NCBI GenBank assembly: GCA_902536555.1
Contig: CACAXR010000004.1
Location: 1-64,000, forward strand
Direction of reading: 5' to 3'
DNA: 64,000 nt
DNA from: an uncultured Prochlorococcus sp.
GTDB taxonomy: Bacteria; Cyanobacteriota; Cyanobacteriia; PCC-6307; Cyanobiaceae
How positions within the stretch are numbered: the first letter of the stretch is position 1; each line of letters begins with the position of its first letter. The position numbers and the translations under genes were made by a program. Below, piece by piece: positions 54,888 through 63,042 of the stretch. Under the pieces are notes generated by a model that did no database searches, was not told the DNA's origin, and worked only from the letters and a program-made list of their open reading frames with translations.

Positions 54888-56165
54888 ATGAGAATTTCAA
54901 GGCGTATTTTGGCAGGATTAGCTACTGCCTCACTTGCGGTCACAGCAACTTCATGCGGTGGAGGTGGAACCTCCGGAAGTTTCGATGACACAGTAACCGT
55001 TGGTATTTTGCATTCCTTATCTGGAACAATGGCGATTTCTGAATCAACCCTTGTTGATACTGAAAAAATGGCTATTGAAGAGATAAATGCTGCTGGTGGA
55101 GTAACAGTTGGCGGCAAAAGCTACAAAATAGAATACATAGTTGAAGATGGTGCATCTGACTGGCCTACTTTTGCTGAAAAATCTAAGAAACTTATAGACC
55201 AAGACGGGGTTCCTGTCGTATTTGGTGGTTGGACATCTGCAAGTAGAAAGGCAATGTTACCTGTCTACGAATCAAAGGATGCTTTCCTCTACTACCCAAT
55301 TCAATATGAAGCCCAAGAATGTTCTAACAACATTTTCTATACGGGAGCTACACCAAACCAGCAGTCAGAACCTGCTACAGATTTCATGTATAAGCGTTCT
55401 CCCGCAGCTGGTGGAGATTTCTTCCTTGTAGGCTCTGATTATGTTTTCCCAAGAACTTCCAACACAATTACAAAAGCTCAGGTAAAGCAGTTAGGAGGTA
55501 AAGTTGTTGGAGAAGATTACCTTCCATTAGGAAATACTGAAGTTGCTCCAATTATCTCAAAAATCAAAAAGGCTCTTCCTGAAGGTGGAATAATCATTAA
55601 TACACTTAATGGTGACCAAAACGTTGCATTCTTCAAACAGATTCAAGACGCAGGTATCACACCTTCAAGTGGCTACTACGTAATGAACTATTCAATTGCT
55701 GAAGAAGAAATTAGTACAATTGGTCCTGAGTTCCTTGAAGGCCACTACGGCGCTTGGAACTACATGATGTCAATTGATACTCCTGCATCAAAGAAATTTG
55801 CTGCAAGTTTCAAGAAAAGATGGGGAGCTGATCGTGTTGTAGCTGATCCTCAAGAATCTGCTTATAACATGGTTTATTTATGGAAACAGGCCGTTGAAGA
55901 TGCTGGAACATTCGACGACAACGCAGTAAGGGAAGCTCTTGTTGGACAAACCTTTGATGCCCCACAAGGTCCTGTTGAAGTTATGCCTAATCACCACTTA
56001 TCTCAAACAGTAAGAATTGGAGAGATTAATGCAGAGGGTGGATTTACAATTCTTGAAGAGACAGGAGTTGTTCTTCCTCAAGCATGGAACCAAAAGCATC
56101 CAAGTTCAAAAGGATTTGCATGCGATTGGACAGATCCTTCAAAAGGAGAAAAGTATAAGCTTTAA
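54888..56165 (+). CDS. urtA: Urea ABC transporter, substrate-binding lipoprotein
   Basis: A 425-residue periplasmic-binding protein of the branched-chain amino acid/amide type. The signal peptide ends at lipobox Cys23 (TATSC), so it is a lipoprotein. TVGILHSLSGTMAISEST is typical of the UrtA start, as is GHYGAWNYMMS further on. It binds urea and hands it to UrtBC. Its codon use is less AT-rich than its neighbours, which fits high expression. A strong hairpin lies downstream before urtB. Confidence 0.95.
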   Translation: MRISRRILAGLATASLAVTATSCGGGGTSGSFDDTVTVGILHSLSGTMAISESTLVDTEKMAIEEINAAGGVTVGGKSYKIEYIVEDGASDWPTFAEKSKKLIDQDGVPVVFGGWTSASRKAMLPVYESKDAFLYYPIQYEAQECSNNIFYTGATPNQQSEPATDFMYKRSPAAGGDFFLVGSDYVFPRTSNTITKAQVKQLGGKVVGEDYLPLGNTEVAPIISKIKKALPEGGIIINTLNGDQNVAFFKQIQDAGITPSSGYYVMNYSIAEEEISTIGPEFLEGHYGAWNYMMSIDTPASKKFAASFKKRWGADRVVADPQESAYNMVYLWKQAVEDAGTFDDNAVREALVGQTFDAPQGPVEVMPNHHLSQTVRIGEINAEGGFTILEETGVVLPQAWNQKHPSSKGFACDWTDPSKGEKYKL

Positions 56166-56186
56166 TTTAATTAAAACCTTTACTTC

Positions 56187-56224
56187 AAATAAAAGGAGGT
56201 TAACACCTCCTTTTATTTTTTATA
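56187..56224 (+). terminator. Hairpin between urtA and urtB (partial terminator)
   Basis: A perfect 14-base stem: AAATAAAAGGAGGT (56187-56200) pairs with ACCTCCTTTTATTT (56205-56218) around a TAAC loop, followed by T-rich sequence. It lies 21 bases after the urtA stop and 28 before the urtB start. It can end most transcripts at urtA while letting some continue, as is common when a binding protein is made in excess over its membrane parts. Confidence 0.82.
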
Positions 56225-56245
56225 ATCAAATATTTTTTTTCTAAA

Positions 56246-57400
56246 TTGGAGTTACTTCTAGATAGTCTTTTTAATGGTGTTGCGATCGGATCTGTACTAC
56301 TTGTTGCTGCATTAGGTCTTGCGATTGTTTTTGGTCTTATGGGCGTAATTAATCTTGCCCATGGAGAACTTATGATGCTTGGGGCTTACACAACATACGT
56401 TACACAATTAATTTTCAAATTACCAATACTTAAACCCTTCTACAACTCATACATAATAGTTTCAATTTTTCTAGCTTTTATTGTTAGTGGAGTAGTAGGC
56501 ATTCTCCTGGAAAAAACTATAATAAGAAAGCTTTATGGAAGTCCACTAGAAACACTCCTCGCAACTTGGGGCGTTAGCTTAATTCTTCAACAATTTGTCA
56601 GAAGTGTACCTTTAGCTTATGGAACTGGTCTAGTTATAAGTCTGATAATTGGTTTATTTTTACCAACAACTTTTCCTTCAAAAATAAAAGAATCAATAAA
56701 TTTCAAATATTTTAAATTTAGTTCTTGGATATTTGCTGCTTTAACTGGGGTTCTTACCGGTAGCGTTATTTCATCCACTGTCAGCAAACTTAGTAGAGCA
56801 AGTGCTCGTAATGTTGATGTAACAGCTCCCTCATGGATGAGAGGTCAAGTTGAAATTATTGGAACCGCATTTCCTAAAACAAGATTAATGATAATTGTGA
56901 TTACACTTATCTCTGTAATAGCAATAACATTATTTCTAAATCAAAGTGCTTGGGGAATGCGTATTAGAGCAGTTACTCAAAACCGACAAATGAGTGATTG
57001 CCTTGGTATATCTACTGAAAAAGTGGATATAATTACCTTTGGAATTGGATCTGGCTTGGCAGGAGTTGCCGGAGTAGCAGTATCACTATTAGGTTCTGTA
57101 GGACCAAATGTTGGCGGAAATTATATAGTTGGTTGTTTTATGGTTGTAGTCCTTGGAGGAGTAGGAAATTTATTAGGAACAGTACTTGCTTCTTTTGGAA
57201 TAGGAATAATGACAGATTTAATTGGAGCTGGAAGGCTTTTATCAATATGGCCGGACATGCCGATACCTCTTTCAAACACAATCAACTTTTTTGCGACAAC
57301 AAGTATGGCAAGAGTAATGATATTTGCATTAATAGTTATATTCTTACAGTTTAAACCTACAGGTTTGTTTCCTCAAAAAGGCAGGATGGTGGAAAACTAA
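56246..57400 (+). CDS. urtB: Urea ABC transporter permease UrtB
   Basis: A 384-residue LivH-type permease with about eight to ten hydrophobic helices. The N-terminal LDSLFNGVAIGSVLLVAALG and INLAHGELMMLGAYTTYVTQ are typical. The central region has the cytoplasmic EAA-like loop RIRAVTQNRQMSDCLGI. The start is TTG; the next in-frame ATG is about 32 codons in, past the first helix. The stop overlaps urtC by one base. Confidence 0.93.
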   Translation: MELLLDSLFNGVAIGSVLLVAALGLAIVFGLMGVINLAHGELMMLGAYTTYVTQLIFKLPILKPFYNSYIIVSIFLAFIVSGVVGILLEKTIIRKLYGSPLETLLATWGVSLILQQFVRSVPLAYGTGLVISLIIGLFLPTTFPSKIKESINFKYFKFSSWIFAALTGVLTGSVISSTVSKLSRASARNVDVTAPSWMRGQVEIIGTAFPKTRLMIIVITLISVIAITLFLNQSAWGMRIRAVTQNRQMSDCLGISTEKVDIITFGIGSGLAGVAGVAVSLLGSVGPNVGGNYIVGCFMVVVLGGVGNLLGTVLASFGIGIMTDLIGAGRLLSIWPDMPIPLSNTINFFATTSMARVMIFALIVIFLQFKPTGLFPQKGRMVEN

Positions 57401-58530
57401 TGTCTCTAAGTAAAATTAAATTTGATAAAAAAATAGTATTATCATTTTGGATAATATTAATAGCCTTAATTGTTGCAGCACCAACTCTACTCCCTGTATT
57501 TAGACTAAACCTTCTAGGAAGATACTTATCTTTGTCAATAGTTGCTCTTGGGGTTGATCTTATATGGGGATACACAGGTTTACTAAGTCTTGGACAAGGT
57601 ATATTTTTTGCACTAGGTGGATATTGTGCTGCAATGTATTTACAAATAACCAGCTCTTCTGAATTTCCAAATAACATTCCTGAATTTTTTGCTCTATATG
57701 GTGTAGAAAAATTACCTTTTTTCTGGGAACCATTTAGATCGCCAGTTTTCACGTTCTTCGCTATCTGGATCATTCCAGCATTGGTTGCTGGTTTAATTGG
57801 ATTTCTTGTTTTCAGGAATAGAATCAAAGGGGTATATTTTTCTATACTTACTCAAGCTTCTCTTCTTGTATTCTTTAACTTTTTTAATGGGCAACAAAAA
57901 CTTATAAATGGAACAAATGGATTAAAAACAGATGTAACACAACTATTTGGTCAGATGGTAGGTTCCGAATCCATGCAAAGACTGTTCTTTTGGATAACTA
58001 CCGTACTAGTAATAGCAGCATGGTTTTTTGCAAAGTGGGTAGTCAAAGGAAGATTTGGCAATATTCTTATAGGAATACGAGATGATGAACCAAGAGTTAG
58101 GTTTACAGGTTACAATCCAGTGATATTCAAGACGATAATATTTTCTATTGCTGGAGGTCTCGCCGGAATTTCGGGAGCTTTATATACAGTTCAGTCAGGA
58201 ATAGTATCACCTCAATTCATGACAGTTCCATTTTCTATAGAAATGGTTATATGGGTTGCTGTTGGAGGTAGAGGAACTTTATTGGGAGCAATATTAGGAG
58301 CAGTTTTCATCAACTATGCAAAAAGTCTAGTAAGTGAAGCTTTACCTGCTAGCTGGATGTTTATTCAAGGAGGGTTATTTATCTTAGTTGTAACAGCTCT
58401 GCCAGAAGGAGTTTTAGGATGGATTCAAGGAGATGGTCCTAGGAATCTTCTTCAAAGATTTGGTTTGAAAAGGAAGATTGAAACCTACCCAAGCTTAGAA
58501 GTTAACAATAAGGATGGGAATAATGAATAA
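57400..58530 (+). CDS. urtC: Urea ABC transporter permease UrtC
   Basis: A 376-residue LivM-type permease with about nine hydrophobic helices. Typical parts are YTGLLSLGQGIFFALGGYCA near the N-terminus and IGIRDDEPRVRFTGYNPV in the ATPase-contact loop, followed by GGLAGISGALYTVQSG. It forms the membrane channel with UrtB. The gene overlaps urtB by one base and urtD by 8 or 17. Confidence 0.94.
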   Translation: MSLSKIKFDKKIVLSFWIILIALIVAAPTLLPVFRLNLLGRYLSLSIVALGVDLIWGYTGLLSLGQGIFFALGGYCAAMYLQITSSSEFPNNIPEFFALYGVEKLPFFWEPFRSPVFTFFAIWIIPALVAGLIGFLVFRNRIKGVYFSILTQASLLVFFNFFNGQQKLINGTNGLKTDVTQLFGQMVGSESMQRLFFWITTVLVIAAWFFAKWVVKGRFGNILIGIRDDEPRVRFTGYNPVIFKTIIFSIAGGLAGISGALYTVQSGIVSPQFMTVPFSIEMVIWVAVGGRGTLLGAILGAVFINYAKSLVSEALPASWMFIQGGLFILVVTALPEGVLGWIQGDGPRNLLQRFGLKRKIETYPSLEVNNKDGNNE

Positions 58531-59272
58531 AAAAGATCTTCTTAATTTAATTGATATTACTGTTAGTTTCGAGGGTTTTCTAGCTCTCAACAAACTTAAT
58601 TTAAATTTAAAGAAAGGAGAATTAAGAGCTGTAATAGGACCCAACGGGGCAGGTAAAACAACATTTCTTGATGTAATAACTGGAAAGGTTAAGCCAACAA
58701 AAGGTGAAGTAATTTTTAAAGGGAAATCTTTAGTAGGTAGAAAGGAGCATAAAATAGCTAGACTAGGTGTTGGAAGAAAGTTCCAAAGTCCAAGAATCTT
58801 TGAAAATCTAACAGTTAAAGAAAATCTTGAAATATCGGTGACAACTCCTAAAAGTCCCTTAAATCTTATAAAAAAAAGTATCAAGGATGAGCAGATTAAT
58901 GAGATTGAACGACTTCTGAAAATTGTTAATTTATCTCAAAAAGTTAATTCAAAAGCAGGTTCTTTGTCTCATGGCCAAAAACAGTGGCTTGAAATAGCAA
59001 TGTTAGTAGGACAGAAGCCAGACTTAATGCTTGTAGATGAACCTGTTGCTGGCTTAACTGATGAAGAAACTGATCTTACAGCTGATTTATTAAAATCATT
59101 AGCTGGAGAAAATACCGTAGTGGTAATAGATCACGATATGGAATTCATAAGAAGACTTGATAGTAATGTTTCAGTATTAAATCAAGGCACAGTATTATGC
59201 GAGGGGACAATGGAAACTATACAAAAGGACCAAAAAGTTATTGATGTTTATCTAGGAAGGCCTGAGGATTAG
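58514..59272 (+). CDS. urtD: Urea ABC transporter ATP-binding protein UrtD
   Basis: A 252-residue LivG-type ATPase: Walker A GPNGAGKTT, signature LSHGQKQWLEI, Walker B LMLVDEPVAGLTDEET and an H-loop VVIDHDMEFIRRL. It powers urea uptake with UrtE. Two in-frame ATGs are possible (MGI or MNKK), so the overlap with urtC is 17 or 8 bases. Confidence 0.95.
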   Translation: MGIMNKKDLLNLIDITVSFEGFLALNKLNLNLKKGELRAVIGPNGAGKTTFLDVITGKVKPTKGEVIFKGKSLVGRKEHKIARLGVGRKFQSPRIFENLTVKENLEISVTTPKSPLNLIKKSIKDEQINEIERLLKIVNLSQKVNSKAGSLSHGQKQWLEIAMLVGQKPDLMLVDEPVAGLTDEETDLTADLLKSLAGENTVVVIDHDMEFIRRLDSNVSVLNQGTVLCEGTMETIQKDQKVIDVYLGRPED

Positions 59273-59274
59273 TT

Positions 59275-59985
59275 ATGAAAAACTTACTGGAAATCAAATC
59301 ATTGAATACATATTATGGCGAAAGTCATATTCTCAGAGATGTAGATTTAAATGTTAAATCAGGAGAAATGGTTTGTTTGATTGGAAGAAATGGAGTTGGC
59401 AAAACAACTTTATTGAAATCACTTATTGGTTTGTTAAGACAAAAAAAAGGAGATATTTTTTTGATTGGCGAAAATATTAATAGAAAAGCACCTCATCAAA
59501 GGGCGAGGAAAGGAATGGCTTACGTTCCTCAAGGGAGAGAAATTATTCCATATCTATCAGTTGAAGAGAATCTTATGTTAGGAATGGAGTCGCTGCCAGG
59601 TGGATTATCTAAGAACAGGAAAATAGATCCATTTATTTATGATCTCTTCCCAATCCTAAAAGATTTTCTACAAAGGAAAGGAGGAGATCTCAGTGGTGGA
59701 CAACAACAGCAACTAGCTATTGCAAGAGCGTTGCTAGGCAAACCTCAACTACTATTACTTGACGAACCAACGGAAGGGATTCAGCCAAATATAGTTTTAG
59801 ACATAGAAAATGCAATCAATCAGATAATTAGAGATACAGGGATTGGTGTTTTATTAGTAGAACAACACTTGCATTTTGTAAGACAAGCCAATAGATATTA
59901 TGCGATGCAACGCGGAGGTATTGTTGCAAGCGGAAATACTAGTGAGTTGAGTCAAGCAGTTATAGATAAGTTCTTAAGTGTTTAA
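59275..59985 (+). CDS. urtE: Urea ABC transporter ATP-binding protein UrtE
   Basis: A 236-residue LivF-type ATPase with Walker A GRNGVGKTT, signature LSGGQQQQLAIARALL, Walker B LLLLDEPTEGIQP and VLLVEQHLHFVRQ at the H-loop. It starts 2 bases after urtD and ends the urt operon. No strong terminator is seen downstream. Confidence 0.95.
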   Translation: MKNLLEIKSLNTYYGESHILRDVDLNVKSGEMVCLIGRNGVGKTTLLKSLIGLLRQKKGDIFLIGENINRKAPHQRARKGMAYVPQGREIIPYLSVEENLMLGMESLPGGLSKNRKIDPFIYDLFPILKDFLQRKGGDLSGGQQQQLAIARALLGKPQLLLLDEPTEGIQPNIVLDIENAINQIIRDTGIGVLLVEQHLHFVRQANRYYAMQRGGIVASGNTSELSQAVIDKFLSV

Positions 59986-60016
59986 ATAAATTATCCAGAT
60001 TACTCAAAACTTTTAT

Positions 60017-60196
60017 TCATTTTTCGCATCTTATTAGGTCAATACTGTTTGGATGTTCATTTATGTATTTATTAAATTCCATTGCTAGTGTTCTAGCCTC
60101 GTAAGCGTCAGAAGCATAAAAACAATTTTCTAATCTTAAATTTTGAAAATCACGGTAATGCACTGTATATGGCTTCAACATATTATTCTTGTTCAT
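60017..60196 (-). CDS. Conserved-looking small protein (59 aa)
   Basis: A 59-codon frame starting MNKNNMLKPYTVHYRDFQNL, then CFYASDAYEARTLAMEF and a INEHPNSIDLIRCEK end. It has no membrane helix and looks like a compact alpha/beta fold. The amino acid content is balanced, unlike chance frames in this AT-rich region. It converges with urtE with 31 bases between. No family is recognised. Confidence 0.65.
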   Translation of the reverse strand: MNKNNMLKPYTVHYRDFQNLRLENCFYASDAYEARTLAMEFNKYINEHPNSIDLIRCEK

Positions 60197-60335
60197 TTTA
60201 ATTTGCTAAAAAGCTATAACTATATATCAACCATGCATATGTTCATAAATTTAAAGCACTACTTTTGTTCTTATCAAAATATATTTTCTTAAATTATGTA
60301 TTTAAAAATACTTTATGAAGAAAAAAGTAATTAAT

Positions 60336-60446
60336 CTATTTTTTTTTATTTTTAGAGTCTGGCTTCTTACCTTCTATTAAAAAAACAAATTTAGATAAAA
60401 TAAAACCAAAAACTGGTACCCAAAACTTTTCATAAAAATATTTCAT
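60336..60446 (-). CDS. Very small protein with a hydrophobic core (36 aa)
   Basis: A 36-codon frame starting MKYFYEKFWVPVFGFILSKF and ending in a basic EGKKPDSKNKKK tail. It begins 5 bases after the stop of the 57-codon gene, as in a two-gene operon. The hydrophobic stretch may be an amphipathic or short membrane helix. No known family. Confidence 0.5.
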   Translation of the reverse strand: MKYFYEKFWVPVFGFILSKFVFLIEGKKPDSKNKKK

Positions 60447-60451
60447 AAAAA

Positions 60452-60625
60452 TTAAGCAGCCAATGATTGGTCATCTTTAGTTTCATTTTCATTTATAAGC
60501 TTCAAATCGATAGAATTAAATAAATGTTGCATAAGAAGAAAATCTAGTTCCCCATTTAACAAATTAACATCGGATGAAAGTAGATCATCAATAAAATCAT
60601 CAAAAGTATCTGAAAGAGGATTCAC
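60452..60625 (-). CDS. Small acidic protein (57 aa)
   Basis: A 57-codon frame with GTG start (NPLSDTFDDFIDDLLSSD), acidic and helical, with DFLLMQHLFNSIDLKLINE in the middle and a DDQSLAA end. An in-frame stop lies upstream, so GTG is the earliest start. It is followed 5 bases later by the 36-codon gene. No known family. Confidence 0.5.
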   Translation of the reverse strand: MNPLSDTFDDFIDDLLSSDVNLLNGELDFLLMQHLFNSIDLKLINENETKDDQSLAA

Positions 60626-60735
60626 AATTAAATTTTATTTTTGTCATTATCGTCTCATTAAAAATAAAAGTCAACCAAACTTGAATATTAATTTTTGATA
60701 TTTTAAAAATTAATGAATAAAGACTAAAAATTTAA

Positions 60736-60771
60736 ATAATAAATATTAATTAGATAATAAATATTAATAAG
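60736..60771. repeat. Two-copy 18-base tandem repeat
   Basis: ATAATAAATATTAAT occurs at 60736-60750 and 60754-60768, each followed by a three-base tail (TAG, AAG), giving an 18-base period. It is entirely A/T apart from the tails and may be chance in this composition. Confidence 0.6.
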
Positions 60772-60821
60772 CAAAATAATAGATTTAATATCAAGCTTAG
60801 GGTCTTTGAATTAAATTTCAT

Positions 60822-60917
60822 TTATCTTGCTTTTCTTATTTCTATATCTCTCCCGCTTAGCATTATCAAAACAACCAAACACATATTTGCTGAACAGAAG
60901 TTTAAATAATTCATCAT
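60822..60917 (-). CDS. Doubtful very small frame (31 aa)
   Basis: A 31-codon frame starting MMNYLNFCSANMCLVVLIML and ending in the basic GRDIEIRKAR. One short hydrophobic stretch with a basic end is suggestive of a small membrane protein, but there is no operon partner and nothing recognisable. It may be chance. Confidence 0.3.
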   Translation of the reverse strand: MMNYLNFCSANMCLVVLIMLSGRDIEIRKAR

Positions 60918-61044
60918 CAAACCAATTAATTTATTTATAGCAAGACTATTGATGTGCCAATTCCAAAAGAATCACTTATAAAATTTTTAGTGGCAATATA
61001 TTTTTGATGACAATCAAAGTTGATATTATAAATCAGATTTAAAA

Positions 61045-61359
61045 TTATTTTTTAATTAGCTCGAAGTAACCATTTTTATTTAATAAGTACTTATCAAACC
61101 AAAGGCTTAATAGATTATCTAATCCTATTCCATTCATTTTATTTATTTGAGAAGTCTTATAGTCTGAAAGTGCAAGCAATAAATACGGAAAAATCATATC
61201 AGATACCCCTTTTGGCAGTTTTTCTAAAGGTACTCCATGCGCTCTATCCCATAAAATTTGCATATCCTGAGAGAACAAAGAACTCCAATAACTAAAATTA
61301 CAATATAACTTCTTGGGAGGGAGTAGATTTACAGATAAAACTGGGAGAGATGAATTCAT
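61045..61359 (-). CDS. Hypothetical protein (104 aa)
   Basis: A 104-residue protein with FSYWSSLFSQDMQILWDRAHG, a LEKLPKGVSDMIFPYLLLALSDY helical region and a NLLSLWFDKYLLNKNG end. It looks soluble and helical. No known domain is recognised; the balanced composition supports a real gene. It lies downstream of the ribbon-helix-helix gene on the same strand, with 126 bases between. Confidence 0.6.
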   Translation of the reverse strand: MNSSLPVLSVNLLPPKKLYCNFSYWSSLFSQDMQILWDRAHGVPLEKLPKGVSDMIFPYLLLALSDYKTSQINKMNGIGLDNLLSLWFDKYLLNKNGYFELIKK

Positions 61360-61485
61360 AGGAATAAATATTATATGGAAAATTTAATTTAGATTTTTCA
61401 AATGGTAATAAATAATTTCTAATACAAAAATCCTCTAAAGATACAAATTAAATTTAGCGCACAGTACAGCACTAAGCAACACTTA

Positions 61486-61884
61486 TTACGTATCATATTT
61501 TTCTGTCATTTCCTGAAATTTAAGGAATGATAAAAACTTTTTATAAGTTTTAAAGTCAAAAGCCTCGTTATTTCCTTCATTTAATTGGTTAGAATAACTT
61601 GGATTAAGATGATTTACTAATTTAGTATTGCTTAAGGGTTCTGATTTATCTATAAAGTCAGCAGAATTATCAGATAAGTTTTGTGAATGAGCTTCAGGAA
61701 GCTGAAATAATTTGGTTGCTTTACCATTATTTTTATTAAATATGCCCCTTATAGAAAGTGCTTCCTCTACCAAAATACTTATTATTTTTGAATTACTTAA
61801 ATTGTTCTCTATGCTCAACTTATCAATTATTCTCATAACATCTTCTCTAGGGATAAAACCAACTCTTTTTTTCTTGGTAGGCAT
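61486..61884 (-). CDS. Ribbon-helix-helix-like putative DNA-binding protein (132 aa)
   Basis: A 132-residue protein. The basic N-terminus PTKKKRVGFIPREDVMRIID and the following helix pair LSIENNLSNSKIISILVEEAL (to about residue 43) fit a ribbon-helix-helix DNA-binding fold: a basic beta strand and two helices. The rest is polar and looks flexible, ending EMTEKYDT. DNA binding is inference. A GCAACACTT inverted repeat flanks the gene, and a palindrome lies in its upstream region, shared with a divergent small gene. Confidence 0.55.
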   Translation of the reverse strand: MPTKKKRVGFIPREDVMRIIDKLSIENNLSNSKIISILVEEALSIRGIFNKNNGKATKLFQLPEAHSQNLSDNSADFIDKSEPLSNTKLVNHLNPSYSNQLNEGNNEAFDFKTYKKFLSFLKFQEMTEKYDT

Positions 61885-61921
61885 TTATAAATTAATTAAA
61901 GTTCGGCACTTGACTGTATTA

Positions 61922-61932
61922 AGTGTTGCACT
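61922..61932. promoter_or_regulatory. Candidate operator between the RHH-like gene and the 49-codon gene
   Basis: AGTGTTGCACT has arms AGTG and CACT around three bases. It lies in the 70-base divergent region between 61884 and 61955. Ribbon-helix-helix proteins bind such short repeats and often repress their own gene. Related GCAACACTT (in the opposite orientation) occurs at 61476-61484 at the other end of the gene. The assignment is tentative. Confidence 0.3.
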
Positions 61933-61954
61933 ATATTCATTATAAGTCAATTAA

Positions 61955-62104
61955 ATGCTAATGATTTTACCAACAACTTTACTTTTAGGAGCCCTTGGAT
62001 ATCTTTTCTACACTTCAAAAAAGGAACTTTCACCTGATCACCTTGACCTTAAAGAAAAAGAAAATGATGATTTATATAAAGATTTAGAAGATCTATTTAT
62101 TTAA
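61955..62104 (+). CDS. Small single-helix membrane protein (49 aa)
   Basis: A 49-codon frame starting MLMILPTTLLLGALGYLFYT, then a charged tail with KKELSPDHLDLKEKENDD and ending LYKDLEDLFI. The N-terminal helix with an acidic cytoplasmic tail is typical of small membrane proteins. It is divergent from the RHH-like gene. No family is recognised. Confidence 0.6.
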   Translation: MLMILPTTLLLGALGYLFYTSKKELSPDHLDLKEKENDDLYKDLEDLFI

Positions 62105-62206
62105 AATCATTCGCTTTATAAAAAAATATAAAAAAAACTTTGTTTCTTGACTAAATATATACAAAACCTTAAACATAATTAGAATAAAATTAAAGATATA
62201 AAATAG

Positions 62207-62503
62207 ATGACTGTTCATCAAGATTACGAAATAAAAATCAATCTAAATGAATTGATTGAGAAGAGAATTCCATGTTGTGATTTACTTCATCCAGATCATT
62301 GTCTAACTGAAAAACAAGTTTCTGAAATTGCGCATGATATTCGTATGGATTTAAATTTGCATGATCTTTACAAGCAAGTAGATCAACACATTATGAATTA
62401 TGTAAATGCAGCTGGTATTGATAACAAAGACCATTGGGTTGAACCACATCTTCCAGATTTGGAGAGAGATTTAAAAGAAGAAGTTGGTATAGAATTTGAT
62501 TGA
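62207..62503 (+). CDS. Hypothetical protein (98 aa)
   Basis: A 98-residue acidic, helical protein with KRIPCCDLLHPDHCLTEKQV near residue 19-38 (three cysteines and two histidines, a possible metal site) and DLERDLKEEVGIEFD at the end. It lacks a membrane helix. No known family. It stands alone, 102 bases after the 49-codon gene. Confidence 0.65.
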   Translation: MTVHQDYEIKINLNELIEKRIPCCDLLHPDHCLTEKQVSEIAHDIRMDLNLHDLYKQVDQHIMNYVNAAGIDNKDHWVEPHLPDLERDLKEEVGIEFD

Positions 62504-62522
62504 TTTTTTTCTATAGAAGAAA

Positions 62523-62672
62523 TTAATATATATATTTTTTTTCTAAATCATCTATTAATTTATAAATATTTTTAGCTGATTTCTTTCTTTTTTTTAAAAT
62601 CCTTAAAACCATAAAGCCAATCAATACTGCAAAAATAGGAGTGAAAATAATAATTTCATGATTCATAACCAT
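62523..62672 (-). CDS. Small single-helix membrane protein (49 aa)
   Basis: A 49-codon frame starting MVMNHEIIIFTPIFAVLIGF, followed by VLRILKKRKKSAKN and a DDLEKKYIY end. One helix then a basic stretch (positive-inside) fits a membrane protein with its tail in the cytoplasm. A second ATG two codons on is possible. It converges on the 98-residue gene with 19 bases between. Confidence 0.55.
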   Translation of the reverse strand: MVMNHEIIIFTPIFAVLIGFMVLRILKKRKKSAKNIYKLIDDLEKKYIY

Positions 62673-62837
62673 CAAACAGAAGCATATTATTAAAATTATT
62701 AAAAAGTCTGCACCAATAAAATAGGTACTTTATACAAATATCTTTCACTATAAAAAATTAAGATTTCTCAAAGAAAAGTGAAAGAATAAAAATTTTTTGT
62801 AAATTATGTAGATATAAATTTTAATTCAATAAATATA

Positions 62838-63020
62838 ATGATTAATTATTTTGCTTTAACAGTAACTGAGATGGGTATCGGTAAGATAGAGTTAGCAGTT
62901 ATTGGCGCGGTAATTTTAATATTTCCAGTTTTATTTGTTTATGCATCTAAAAACCTTGATGCTAAGGGGGTTTTCGACTGGATGATGGAGAAACCCAATG
63001 ACTGGATTGGTAAAAAATAA
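62838..63020 (+). CDS. Small membrane protein (60 aa)
   Basis: A 60-residue protein with one hydrophobic helix (about 17-36, ELAVIGAVILIFPVLFVYA) and a soluble tail DAKGVFDWMMEKPNDWIGKK. The tail with two Trp and WMMEKPNDW looks conserved-type. No family is recognised. It stands alone. Confidence 0.65.
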   Translation: MINYFALTVTEMGIGKIELAVIGAVILIFPVLFVYASKNLDAKGVFDWMMEKPNDWIGKK

Positions 63021-63042
63021 AAATTTTACAGTTTACATTTTT

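Larger units (their letters stand above)
60626..61044. other. AT-rich stretch of about 420 bases without a clear gene
   Basis: This stretch holds an all-A/T hairpin at 60687-60714 (10-base arms ATTAATTTTT and AAAAATTAAT, 8-base loop), a two-copy 18-base tandem repeat at 60736-60771, and a doubtful 31-codon minus-strand frame at 60822-60917. No tRNA, known small RNA or strong promoter was recognised. Confidence 0.5.
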
